From contig CAUYUJ010010446.1 in NCBI GenBank assembly GCA_963575745.1, positions 623,089 to 687,088 on the forward strand: a stretch of DNA of 64,000 bases, in the 5' to 3' direction. Below are positions 10,446 through 21,440 of this stretch, one piece after another (the first letter of the stretch is position 1; each line of letters starts with the position of its first letter). This stretch comes from Prorocentrum cordatum. Lineage: Eukaryota > Sar > Dinophyceae > Prorocentrales > Prorocentraceae. Below the pieces are notes generated by a model, which did not search any database, was not told the origin of the DNA, and saw nothing but the letters and a program-made list of their open reading frames with translations. Position numbers and translations under genes: made by a program.

Positions 10446-13400
10446 TCATGAATAAAAGGTTGGCAGCGGCAAGATCAAGACGGGGTGCCCGCCCGGGAGC
10501 GTCGCTTGCGGGCGCCATCTCGCATTCGAGTTTCGAGGAGCCTTATCGGTCGCAGCCTGACGCATCAGGGAATTCCACATATCGATGCCGTTGGTAGTTT
10601 GAGCCGTGCGTCGCCTTTTTCTCGGATGAATGTGAAATTCCGACGTTCGAGGATGGCTCATATGTGGATGGTAGGGTGCGTGCGTGTGTCTAGCCGCGCC
10701 GAAATTCCCCTTCGCCCTCGCCGCCGCTTCAGTCAGGGGTCGCACTGCGCCTCTTTGCAGCCGCCATGGCAGGCGGGCTGGACACGGCAGCGTCGCCACC
10801 CTGTCTACGCGCGGCGCGGTCGCCCCCCTCGTCGCGGAGCCCGGCGAGAAGAGCGGCCCAGACACGTTTAGGCGGTTCCCCTGGGGGGTCTGCGTCTGCG
10901 ATCTCGGGCGCAGGCCGGCTGCGGTCGTCGCCGTCGCTGGGCGCCGCTGGCCCTGGCGGGCGGGCCGCGCCCCCGCCCCGCGAAGTCTCGGTCGACGCTG
11001 CCGCGGCGATGGGCCGGCGGTGATGCGCGAGCAAGATGGCCGCCATGTTGCGGACGCCTTGGCAAGCCATGGAGGCGCCCGCGCCGCGCGCGTAGGGCCG
11101 GCGCCAGTGAGAGCCACCCGCGACCCCAGGAAACATCCCCATGCCGCCCTCAACTTGTCGCCCCTGCCGCATCCGCCCCCATTCCTGCCCGTCGTGAAAA
11201 TGAACCAGAAGACCACGCGGGCTGCGGCAGCGCTGCTGCCGCCCCAGGAGAAGGCGCCAGGGGCCCCGATGAAAGTTGTCACCCTCGTAGATTAGATTCA
11301 GAACTGTGCCGCGCATGCTGCGATTTCCAGCGCCGGGCGTCGATCTGTTGGTCCTCCGTTTCCAGGGCCTCCGCAGCGCGCCGCCCCGGGGCGAACGCCT
11401 GCCGCGCCTCCTCGATCCCGCGGTGGAAGCGCCGGGCGCGGTCTACCATCGCGCGGGCAAAATGTCCCTGCCATATCGCCCAGATTTGCTGGCAGGGTCG
11501 AATCACCTGGCCGAGGCCAGGGCCTGGGCGGCACGACAGGTCAGCTCTGGGCGCCGAGGCGGAGGGAGATGCTGAAAGCCCGCCCGAACGGGGGCTGGCT
11601 CAATAGTTGCCGGGGCCTGATGGGCGCGCGGTTCCTCCGGGTCGGGCGCGGGGCGCGCGCCGCCCGGGCGGCGCCCGCGTGCAGGAAGGGGCAGCGCTGG
11701 AACAGGCCCTGTCCGAGGTCTTCGACGAATGCCCAAAGCGGCTCAGCGCTCATCCACATGGGGAAATCGGCAACTCCCGCTGGCAAGTCTAGCTGGAATC
11801 CGCCCCAGGCAATGCGTTGCCCCCGCCTGGTCCGATAGCCCAGGACGCCGGGCGGGCATGCGCAGACTGCTGGCAGGCCCCCGCCCCGCTCCGTGCGCCG
11901 CGGTTTAGGCGGCGGGCATTCAGGACAAGGCCATCATCATCCATCTCCCCACAGCGACTCGAGAAACCAACTGAAGACAAATCCTGGCAGCGACGACGGG
12001 GCCATGTCGGCGCTTTCCAGGTGCCTATGCAGAAACTGACCCAGTGCTGATTAATGGCTGGGCCGTAGTTGCACCGCGCGCAACCCGCCAGGTTGGCCGG
12101 CGATTTTGCCGGCAGCTCCATGGCCGCGGTGGTGGCGGCGGGCGCTGTGCTGGCAGCGCAGGTGCCCGCCCCTTTGAATTGCCGTCAAATGGCAGATGGG
12201 CGGCGCCAAGGGCGGCGGCTACCCGGCAGAGGGGGGCCGCGGGCGCGCGCGCAGGTGCAGGCGCTGCTGCTGGCACCGCGCCCCCCCCCTCTGCGGCGGC
12301 AGCGCAGGCGCCCGCCCCTTTCGAGCTGTCGCCGGGTGGCGCGGGGGGCGGGGTCCAGGACGGCGGCTGCCCTGTAGGGGGATCCGCTGGCGCGCTCGCC
12401 GGCGCGGGCGCTGCCGCGGCTGGCCCGGCGGGCCGACCCCTCTCGGCTGACCCTTCTCATTCTGCTGCTGCATTGGCGGCAGGGCCCGTCGGCCTCCCGG
12501 CCCCGTGGACCCGCCCCGCCGCGCCAGACCCCTTGCGGGCGCCCTGGGTAAAGATAGGCCTGCGCTTGCGTTTGGGCGATCGCGGTGCGCTATCGCGTCG
12601 GGCCAGGGATGCTCGGCGTTGGCCCTTCCATGCGGTCTCGAGCGCGGCCTGCGCTCTCGGCTCCGGATCCGTCAGCCGGGCGGCGCGCTGCCAGGTTTCT
12701 GGCCATGTCTAGGAGGCCCCTGGCGTCGGCGAAATCGCTGGGGCCAGCACAGAGCTCCAGTGGATCGTCGGTGATCTTGGCAGCCCGTTGCGCTATGCGC
12801 TGGCCCGGGTCGTCGGGCAGGTTGAGGACGCTGATTGCAGGGGGCGCAGTTTTGACGCTCAGCTGATAGGAGCCACATCTGAAACCGGGCGCCATCCTAT
12901 CGCGCGGCCGCGGGCTGTCGGGATGGGCCAGGACCCCGTCTCTAGCAAGGATGGCCCGCGCGTCAGACGGCCAGGCGCCCCAGATATGGACTAGGCATCC
13001 CGCGCAGCACCGCTGGGCATTCCAGGCCCGGCCATCTCCCTGATGGCGCGGGCCCAGCCTGGGGCGGCGGGAAGGCCGCGCGCCGCCTCCGTCGGGGCGG
13101 GAGGCGAACGCGCCGAGCGGAGGTTCTCCAGGCCTCCATGCCAGGGCTGGCTCAGCGGCCCGGCGTCCGTCGCATATTCCCAGGCATTCCATGCGCGCGG
13201 CCTGCGCCCCAAAACGGTCTTCTTCAGTCCACTCCTGGGAAATGGGGGTGCCATCTGCCAGTGGGTTGTGGGAGCTTGTCTGCGCCAGGAGGTCTGCTGT
13301 CTGTCGGTTTCGCCACCTGGCACCCGCGCGGGAACGGGCGTCGGGCGTGCCGGTCAGCCCCAGGCGCCGCCAGGTTGTCCAGGGTGACAGAATAGGAAGT

Positions 13401-13714
13401 CGGGAAGTCTCGCGTCGTCTGGGATCGGCTGTTATGGGCGTTGTACTCGTCCCTCTGCTTGTCGCCAGGAGCTGGCGGATCTCGCTGTTGACCCAGGCGC
13501 CTCTGGGGCCCAATTCTCCTACTTGACCTTCATGACCTGAGCCGCGGGGAGGGGGGAGGCGGCCACCTCCGTCCAAGGACTCCTCCTCCTCCTCCTCCTC
13601 CTCCTCCTCCTCCTCTTCCTCCTCCTCCTCCTCGTCCTCCTCCTTTGTGCCACCCCAGGGCCCTGCACGTTGATGCCACTTGCGGCAGGAGGGTCGGCTT
13701 CGCACGGCCCGCAC
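10446..13714 (-). pseudogene. Minus-strand coding-like region, frame-broken, family unknown
   Basis: On the minus strand, starting from a glutamate run encoded by the CCT tract at 13578, one frame (12590-13714) runs 374 codons with non-random text (TADLLAQTSSHNPLADGTPI; ITDDPLELCAGPSDFADARG). It then passes into a Pro/Ala/Arg-rich low-complexity stretch (about 12120-12480, itself an imperfect ~135-bp duplication), then CARCNYGPAINQHWVSFC (minus 11789-12121, a possible Cys/His cluster). After that come MPAGVADFPMWMSAEPLWAF (11541-11786) and IWAIWQGHFARAMVDRARRF (11279-11506), each in a different frame. I do not recognise the family. Orientation and style match the retroelement remnant at 18-29 kb. 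Confidence 0.35.
13578..13645. repeat. (TCC)n microsatellite
   Basis: About 22 TCC units with TTCC and TCG interruptions. Read on the minus strand it encodes a Glu run inside the coding-like frame above. Confidence 0.93.
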
Positions 13715-15895
13715 CTAGTCAAAGACCTAGTCCCTCCTCCAGTGACAGCGGTGCATGACTCGTCCCTCACACCAGGTGCGCGTTGCGAGACTACCGAGCT
13801 GGTCGAGTCCGAGCTACGCAGGCGACTGATTGCTGTCCATACCTGCGCGCAGGCAACCGAGGCCGCAGCTTTTTCCGCGGAGCGACCGGAAAGTCACCCC
13901 AGGCGATTATTGTCATCCTGGCATCGCTACGACTTGGTCTTGTGGCCAGCAAGGCCATCACACTCGCTTCCAGGTGCCAGGGCCTCCGCGGGACCGTGCG
14001 TGGTTTTCGTGAACGTCCCCAGGAAGGTTTCCGCGGATGCGCGCGGGCCGGCGGGCGGCCAAACAGCGTCTGGGCGCCCCCTCGAGTCCCGACGGTTTGA
14101 GCCAGGCTAAAGACACACACGCGCACAATTTTCGCGTCGGCGCCAGGTGGTGTCCAACATGAACGGTCCACAACTCACACACACACACACACCTACGCAC
14201 CTGCTCATTCCCCACAGCGTTGCACCAACAACCTGTCAGGCATAGGTGGGGAACGCGGGCGAACATTGCAGAGCACTTCTGACGAATGCGTTCGAGGACA
14301 AACCGTGCTCCCCAGGGCTACGAGTCAGGCGAGCGCGAGCAAATGCAACAATCTAACGAATAGCACGCAAGTGCTTGACAGGCATCAAGCACAAAGAGCA
14401 CGACGCGACTGCGGGAAGAAACACAACACGAGAAGGAAACACTGCAAGACGATCGCAACGGGGCGACCAGCGGAGGCAGAACCCCAAAAGGCGAAAAATG
14501 CGGAGGACGACGAGCGACAATAGATAAAGCGGAGACGAGCAAGTGGCTGCCACGCGTCTGCCACAAACACACACGCACACACTCACACACACACGCACAC
14601 ACGCTCACACACATTTTGCGTCGGCGGCTGGGCAAAAGGTGAGTGATCCGGCGGATGGGCAACAGGGGACACGCTGTATGCAAGTCACGCACAGACACAC
14701 ACACACACACAAATCTGCGCGCGCATACACGTACGCACACAAACACCTACACCACACGTGCTCACACACACACACACACGCATACGCACATACTTTTCCT
14801 TCAGCGGCCGAGTGACGTCACTGAAGCAAGGGCTCAAAATGCGCGTGCGCACACACACACACACACACTCGCGCGCGCACTGTTTGGGCGTCGCGGCCAC
14901 GGGCGCAGCAACGCGGCGGCCGCGACTGGGCGCTCAGAGGCCAGGTGGGAACGTACAGGGCTCACCTATAGGGAAACGCGCTGTACCAAGTCTCACGGGG
15001 AGGCAGCAGTGAAATGGGGCGACGGGGGGCGCCTGGGTGAAGAGCGGTGCTCTAGGCACACACAACATGATCCTTGAGCGCGGCGATGGGTCACAATCAC
15101 TGCGCCAGCCAAGACGGGACATTGTTTGAACCAATTGACCACCATGTGTGAGATCGTGACCTATACAGGTAGGTAGCCCCGGTGTCAGTCAAGCTGACAA
15201 GCAAGAGCTCTGTGCAGCATAGGCACACACACACACTTATGCACACCCCGTCTCTCCGCCCTTGTTCATATATTTCCTCCACGTGACTTCCTCTTTGGAC
15301 GGCGTCCTCACGTTCTGAAGTTCAGCAGACTGATCACGAGTTGAACGCTGCACGTCGACAAGCACAGTCTTACACACATCCACACATATCACAGTGACAG
15401 CATCATCGGAGCGACCACCACCACCCTCGCAGTTGGAGTCCTAGCCCTTTCAGGCTAGCCCCACGGACTACACTCATGTCACTGTTGTTCTTCTCTTCTC
15501 TCTTGAACGCCTGACTCGCCTCCCGGCAGCTTTTGACCCTAAGTAGTTGTTCAGCGGCCCCGTGGCCCGAAGCAGGCGTTCCGCGGCCCGAAATTGCAAA
15601 AGGCGGGTCATCTCGTTTGATTCCAGCAGCCGGATATCCTGGCACACGCTCCTTCCGCCTCCTCTGACGGCCCGACCTCGAACACAGCCTGCGCACACCC
15701 CGCTGCGGTCCTTGAGTTGAGCGCTGAGCCCCGCGACCTCGCCGCGGGCGCACTTACAGTGAGTCCCAGGGACAGCAGCGGCAGTGGAGGTGGCAACTGC
15801 CAGGAGGACAAGGAGCAGGAGGAATACAGCGCGAGGAGAAGAAGGCGAACGACGGGACGAGGAAGCCCGTCAAGAGCACACAAGAATCTCTCACA
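13650..15895. other. Unrecognised sequence with CA-repeat clusters
   Basis: No protein family or RNA gene recognised. The middle (14165-14870) carries several CA runs, and another short run lies at about 15222-15236. Confidence 0.4.
14165..14870. repeat. Cluster of (CA)n microsatellites
   Basis: CA runs at about 14173-14192, 14565-14612, 14690-14712, 14763-14784 and 14848-14870, separated by unrelated sequence. Confidence 0.85.
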
Positions 15896-16215
15896 GCCCC
15901 ATTGACCCATTGATGTGGCCCCGGGATGCCCCAAGATGGCATCCAGAATCACCATACATGCATCCGAGATCGCCCCCACAAGCGCTCAGATGGCCCCAGA
16001 GCCGCCAAGAGCTCAAAGTTTGGCCCAAAAACCAAAATGGGCGCTCGTAACTTAATTCCCATGGGCGTCGCCAACAGGACGACAAGGTGAAAATCTGCCC
16101 TGGGCCCCAAAGTCGTCCCCAGGGGCCCCTGCATCGCCACTAAATCGTCCCTCATAGGCCTCCAATGCCACTAAGACAGCCCCCGAGGCCTCCAAATTAC
16201 CCCGGAGGGGCCACA
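15896..16215. repeat. Degenerate CCCAAGATGGC-type tandem repeat
   Basis: Loose repeats such as GGATGCCCCAAGATGGCATC, with GATGGCCCC and GTCGCC-type variants about 25-35 bp apart. It is related in style to the array at 500-1056. Confidence 0.55.
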
Positions 16216-17232
16216 ATCATTGAAAAACACTGCGTGCGCGCGCGCAAAGAAAGACTCCTCTGGCCTGCAACTGTCCAACGCTGGCTTCGCACAACAATGG
16301 GGGACACATTATTTCGTTTTACCTTTCAAATTCCCGCGATCAATCAAACAATCGGTGTTCTTCAGCACTCCGTGCTTGAAACGGTCAGTGAAATGTTCTC
16401 TCCGTTCAGCTTCGAATGTCGGATTGTATTCGCTCAGATACAGTATTGTCTCCGTTCAACGCCTTCTCCCGCTTCCCCGAAGAGGGCGGCAAACCTGAGT
16501 CATCAGGAGCCTCAGGTCGGCCGATCCCGCGGCCTGCCTGTTCCTCTGGAAAGTCACCTGCAGAGAACCGGGGCAGCGGGGCACTGGTGGAGGACAGGGG
16601 GCACTGGTAGAGGACTTCCCCCCCTGAACACACTCCCCCTGAACAGTGCTCACGGCAAGAGCGCGGGCCAGGGCTTGATGGTGGCGCTGAGTGGACAATA
16701 AAGGGTGCGACCGCTTGCTGCTGCATGACAAGCCACTGCTCTGTCACGCTTCCGCCATCCTCCCTCCCAGTCTTTCTCCGTCTGCCGCCGACCGTCCCAA
16801 TCGGGCTTCCAGCTATCTACCCGAACGTCGGGAAGGAGAGGGCACAAGCATAGCAGCATGCATGTTGCGGTTGCAGGAACGACTGTGTGGGGGCAGTTTG
16901 AGGGAGCTTGTCTTGGAAGCTAACATCACCCGAACGCCTGTCGCACGACGACGTGAGGCCCCCAACCGTGCCCGATCTTCATTGCTTGCGGGGGGTGTGC
17001 GGGATCAGGCCAGACGCACCCCGAACCAGCAGTTTCGCTTGGATGTTCCTCGCACAATCGGCTCCCACACCCTTCCAAAAAGGTCCCGGAGGGAAAAAGA
17101 ATGAGGGGGGGCGAGAAGAAAGGAGGGGAGAGAAGGAGCGGAAAAGGGCTGGTGAGGGGGGGATGGGGGTAAGAAGGGGGGGGAGCGGCATAGTGGTGGA
17201 ATCGTTATACTTCAACGCTCCCGATCAAACGT
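16216..17232. other. Unrecognised sequence with purine-rich tract
   Basis: No gene family recognised. The segment at 17090-17190 is strongly purine (GGGGGGCGAGAAGAAAGGAG and onward) and could form triplex or G-quadruplex structures. Confidence 0.4.
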
Positions 17233-17410
17233 CTGTCTGGGTCAGCAGTACGCACTACCGAAACTGAAGCTCAAGCCCAACTGTGGTGTGAGGCCCAAGG
17301 TGAGGAGGCAACAGCAGGCATACTCAGATGATGAAGATGTCGATGTCATGGCGCTGCGTGCGCGCACCAGCTGAATCATCTTACGCCACGCGTCAGCGGG
17401 CTCTGCCGCC
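17233..17410 (+). repeat. ~165-bp direct duplication, copy 1
   Basis: Strongly similar to 17586-17752. In the plus frame this copy reads QQYALPKLKLKPNCGVRPKV, then RRQQQAYSDDEDVDVMAL and a stop. Copy 2 lacks nine bases relative to it, which keeps the frame. The pattern of substitutions and the in-frame indel suggest the ancestral sequence was coding on the plus strand. Confidence 0.85.
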
Positions 17411-17585
17411 TGACGTACATGTCAGCTCCGGCGGAGCCCTCTAAACAGGGCTGGGAGGGACTATGTCCCTAGGGTTGGCCAGCTTGGCCCCACGGAGCTT
17501 GAGGAGAGCGAGAGAAAGAGCAAAAAACAACCGCATCCTGGGGTCCCAGAAAGCAAAGCGTTTAAGCTAAAGCCGAACAACAAAG
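17411..17585. other. Spacer between duplicated segments
   Basis: Lacks any recognisable feature beyond a purine-rich AGCGAGAGAAAGAGC stretch. Confidence 0.4.
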
Positions 17586-17752
17586 CTGTCTGGGCCAGCA
17601 GTACGCACTACCGGAACTGAAACTTGAGCCCAACTGTGGTTTGAGGCCCAAGGTGAGGAGGCAGCAGCAGGCAGACTATGATGTCGATGCCATGGCGCTG
17701 CGCGTGCGCACCCGCTCCACCATCTTACGCCGCGCGTCAGCGGGCTTGCCGT
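17586..17752 (+). repeat. ~165-bp direct duplication, copy 2
   Basis: Plus frame reads QQYALPELKLEPNCGLRPKV, then RRQQQADYDVDAMALRVRTR and continues open to 18045. It sits at the downstream edge of the minus-strand retroelement remnant, so the pair could be a terminal or flanking repeat of that element, but no partner was found at its other end. Confidence 0.85.
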
Positions 17753-18079
17753 CACCTCTGGCTGCGGGAGCCACCTGCGCGGCCGTCCCCGCAACGGCCC
17801 TGTCTAGGCTCGAAGAAGGGCCTCCGCCGTCGGGAACTGGGCGGGGCCTGGAGACGCCGGGCGAGTCACGGTTGCTGGCGTCTGCCGCCTGCGCCCGGCG
17901 CCCGCGGGCGCGGGCTGCGGAGCGTCGCGGGCGGGCGTGGCCGATGAGCGGCCGGCCGCGCCGCCCGGAGGGTGCCCTCGGGCGCGCAGCCGCCGCCTCC
18001 CCAGCACCCTGCTGCCCTGAGTGCGCACCGCCCGCAGGTACTTGAAATGCCGCGCCTGGCGCGAGGCGCCGGAGCGGGC

Positions 18080-18225
18080 TCCGCTCGATCGCTAGGCCGA
18101 GGCCGGCGGCGGAATCCCCTTCCACCTCGTCGCTCGCCAGGCCCCCCGGCCGGCGGCGCCGCTGAGCTCCGAGGCCGGCGGCTGAGCCCCCTTCCACTTC
18201 TTCGCGCGTCAGGCCCCGCGGCCGG
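18080..18225. repeat. ~67-bp tandem duplication in GC-rich DNA
   Basis: GGCCGAGGCCGGCGGCGGA...CCTTCCACCTCGTCGC and CTCCGAGGCCGGCGGCTGA...CCTTCCACTTCTTCGC are adjacent imperfect copies. On the minus strand they read as two REEVEGGSAAGLG-like motifs. Confidence 0.6.
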
Positions 18226-18237
18226 CCGCGCTGCCGG

Positions 18238-18575
18238 TCAGTCGCGATTCTGCTCGTCAGCCGCCGCGCGTGTGACCTCGTCCCCGCGCCCGAAACCCTG
18301 GTTCTTGGGGAGGTAGCGCGCGGGGTTGAAGTGGGCCGGCCCCTGAGCCCCAGCGTCGCAGTAGACCGCCTTGGGCTTCTTCGGCTTGCCCGCGGCCGCT
18401 TCCCCCGGCGCCTCGCGCGGGCCCTTGGGCCGCCTACTCGGCCGCGCACTGCGCCGGCTGTGCCGGGCCAGCGCCAGGGTCGCGCCCGGCGCCGCCACCA
18501 AGAGCACCAAGAGGATGATGGCCTTCACCGCGGTCCACAGGGGGATCGCGACGACGACGTCCTTCCTGCCTTCCT
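18238..18575 (-). pseudogene. Open fragment with a predicted membrane helix
   Basis: The minus frame reads VVVAIPLWTAVKAIILLVLL, then VAAPGATLALARHSRRS. This is one hydrophobic segment of about 25 residues followed by a basic, Pro-rich tail, YCDAGAQGPAHFNPARYLPK, and a stop at 18238. No ATG is visible and the frame is open upstream. It lies just downstream of the recombinase remnant on the same strand and could be the last ORF of that element. Family not recognised. Confidence 0.4.
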
Positions 18576-18742
18576 GCCCTCGCTCAGGTGCAGGCCGATG
18601 TATCCCGTCCTTCTTCGTCGTCGACAGCTCATGACCGGCTGCCGCCGCGTGTCCCAGCGTGACTGCCGCCGCGGCCGCCTTGCCCAGGGCTGAGAGACCC
18701 CCCGAGGCAGCTCGCCCGGCGCCGGTGCCGGCGGCCCCCTCC

Positions 18743-19340
18743 TGGGGTCGTCAGCTCCGGGCGGTCGTTGGCCACTCGCCGGGCCACGCCCCGCTGCGGT
18801 TCGCGCGACTCCCAGGGGTGGGCGCGGGACGAATCCGACGCCCACCTGCCGCGCCGCTGGGCCTCGGCGACGTCGCCCGTGACGTGGTGCATCGCTGTGG
18901 CCCCGCCGATGCTCTGATAATGAGAACCCATCTCTCGCTTGAGGCCCGACGCGAGGCCTGCCAGCGCAAGGAAGCGCCGCGCCTCCTCGCGCTTCGCCGG
19001 CGCGCCCGAGGCCCGCCCGAACAGGGGCAGCCGCGCCTCCGCGCCGCGGTCGAAGCGCTGCGGGGGCTGCGCCTGCATGGCCGCGAGCGCCGTGATCGGG
19101 CGCGACGTCGAGTGGGTAGCGTACTGATTGCGCGCGGCCCCCACGCTGCACTGGTCCGTCTTCGACCCCTTTATGCGCGAGACGCACTCGTCTGCGTGAG
19201 CGAACAAGCCGACTCGCTCACGGCTGGATCTCGCCTCAGGATCCTCGCCGTGGACCACTCTCTCGAGCGACCAGGACTTGTCCGTCAGCAAGTATACTCC
19301 GACGCTCGGAGGAAAAAGAAAGCGACCAGGATGGCCGCGC
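18743..19340 (-). pseudogene. Tyrosine recombinase (YR) catalytic domain, decayed
   Basis: Minus strand: YLLTDKSWSLERVVHGEDPE, then DECVSRIKGSKTDQCSVGAA (a beta-sheet SKTDQ typical of dinoflagellate YR proteins), RPITALAAMQAQPPQRF, LPLFGRASGAPAKREE, then MGSHYQSIGGATAMHHVTGD and AQRRGRWASDSS. The last two correspond to the HxxR-GGA and GRW boxes around the second catalytic Arg. From family knowledge I expect an HSLRxGGA-like box and a Tyr shortly after GRWAS. Here the Arg position reads Ile or Ser, and the expected Tyr region reads AHPWES. The first Arg region (PPSVGVY) also looks altered. A YR that would be expected to integrate a DIRS-like or Crypton-like element, probably inactive. Confidence 0.68.
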
Positions 19341-21004
19341 ACGCGGTAGCGGCGTCGGCGGCCCGCGCCCTGATGGATGTGCTGCTTCAACCACAGCAGC
19401 ATCCGTGGGGTGACTGGCTCCTTGCGCCAGTGGCTGGGCCCCTAGAGCCTCTTTAGGCGTCCACGCCCCCCCCCCCCCCCCCCGGTGCAGGAGCGGATGC
19501 CCGACGACCAAGTGCGCATGCCTGGCGGCGAATAGTTGCCCCTTCGCCACGCCCTCGGTGCGCGCCGACACCACCGCCAGGATGATCACGAAATCGATCG
19601 GGACATCCTCGTCCTGCGACCTCTCAGCCCTGCCCCGGCCCTGGGGCCGCGGCTCTTAAGTTGCCCGGCGTGGAGCGGTCGGCCGTCCACTGGCGCCGCC
19701 CGCTTCGTGCCCGCGGTGCCTTCGCGGAGCTTCTGGGGCATCACCTCGGCCCTCTGGTCGCGAAGCCACTTCCCGCGGCGTTCTCCTCCAAGCGCGGGGT
19801 GCGCGGGCGGGGGCGGCAATCCTTCGCGCGCCTGCCCAGCTCGGCCGTCGCCACCGCTCGCCCCTTGCGGGCCAGCCTCGACCTCGCGCCCTCAGCAGCG
19901 CGCGGGCGGGCCGCAGCTTTGTCGAGTTGGAGCTCTCCGGCCGCCGGCGCCTTGGCAGGGCCTGCCGGGTTGTTGGGGGCGATGGCCCAGGCCCTGAACC
20001 ATCTCTGCGTGGCGTCCCAAGCAGCCTGCTCCTCGGGGTCGTGGCACGCCCCAACCTTCGCCGCGTCCGCGCCCGGCCCCCGCGCGATCGCCTCGAGCAG
20101 CTCGAGCCGACTCCGGCGGCAGGGCACGCACCGCCGCTCGTAGGAGTGTCTCGGCGGGGGCGCCCTCGGCCACGCGCGCGCCCCCCGCCGCCCTGGCTGC
20201 GCCAGACCTCCTTCGGAGCGAGGGCCCAGGCCTTCCCGCGGGCGCCGCCTGGGATGCAGAGCAGCGCAACACCGGGCCCTGTGGGCCCCTGCCCCGGCCG
20301 CCGCGGGGCGCCGGCGGGGCCGCCTGGGCTGCGCAGTAAGCGCTCGACCTCCTCGATCGTGATGTGCCCCGCCAGCCTCGGCTGCAGCGGGTTGCTCGCG
20401 GTGCCGATCTTGGGGCCCAGGGGGGCGTCTCCCTGGTTGCCCAGTCAGCCCTCGCCCCGGTCCTTCTCTAAGAAATGCTTGGCCCGTGGGCCGCGCGGCG
20501 CGTCGGCGGCAGCCTAGCGCTCGCCTGGCAGTGCGCCAGTTGGGCCGCGCCCGGCTACCAACACCTCCCCAGTCCCCGACGTTGCATCCCCGCGCTCGGA
20601 ACACAAGAGGTCGAACGAGATCAGCGTGTAGCCGAGCTGCTTGAGAGAGCGCTCGAGCTCGCGGGCGGACGGTCCCACGGGGGTGTCCGCGACGACCGCG
20701 CTGGGGCGGTCTTGGCCCACTCGGACGAGGAGCGCCTCCGCTTCGAAGCCCCTTGGGTTCATCGCCGAGACGCCAGCGCCCAGGCGGCCGCCTGCCCCCG
20801 GCCGGCTCCCCGCCCCCGGAACTTGACGAAGGCGTCGCCATAGCCCTGGAAGAGGCCACCCAGCTCAACGCCGACCTGGCCCGCCAACGGGGGGCGGGCC
20901 CCGGGCGCAGCGGGCGTCTGGAGCGCGCGGCGCCGCAGCGCCGACTCGGCCAGCGGCCTCGTCTCGCCCGGGGCCCGCGGGAGTCGGTCCTCGGCGCCCG
21001 CGGC
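19341..21004 (-). pseudogene. Polyprotein remnant between RNase H and recombinase
   Basis: The minus strand carries several protein-like fragments in different frames: FEAEALLVRVGQDRPSAVVA continuing VGPSARELERSLKQLGYTL (20514-20762), RLAGHITIEEVERLL near 20350, and LLEAIARGPGADAAKVGACH with EEQAAWDATQRWFRAWAIAP (about 19950-20110). A VIILAVVSARTEGVAKGQLF segment lies near 19580. A C run at 19466-19483 breaks the frame just before the recombinase. I do not recognise a catalytic domain here. Confidence 0.45.
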
Positions 21005-21440
21005 GATCGAGCCCCAGGCAGCGGGCTGCCCCAGGCGATGCCAGCTGGCTCTCGCGAGCTCGCCGTGCACTTTCTCCAGCCCCTCCCTCCTCGGCCAATC
21101 CGCCGCCTCGTCGTGGCATGCGCGCGCGAGCGCGAAGCTACGCTCGGCCTCGAGCCGCTCGATCACGCGCAGCAGGTGGCGCGCCAGGGCGATATTGGGC
21201 TGGCGCTTCGTCAGCCAGGACTTGGCGTTCGCGTTGTCCGCGACGTAGAAGACGAGCCCGCTTGCCCACAGGTGCCCCCCGCAGGCCGCTAGCGCCGCCA
21301 GCGCTGGGAGCTCCACGATATAGAAATGATCCAATCGCTCTCCGAGCTCGGCCCGACCGCGGCGTCACTGAGCTGCTCCAGCAACGGCTTCGCCTCTGTC
21401 GCAAGGTACGAGGGCGGGCCGGCAGCGGCGCCGTCTCCAG
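21005..21440 (-). pseudogene. RNase H-like domain of a retroelement pol
   Basis: Minus frame from 21334: LDHFYIVELPALAALAACGG, then GLVFYVADNANAKSWLTKRQ, ARHLLRVIERLEAE and HDEAADWPRREGLEKVHGEL. The Glu of VELPAL, the Asp of ADN and the AD..xR motif near the end match the E, D and D positions of retroelement RNase H domains. The expected first Asp may lie in SDAAVGPSSE, in another frame just upstream (about 21345-21375), implying a frameshift near 21340. No reverse transcriptase YxDD-type motif was found upstream within the space available. Confidence 0.6.
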
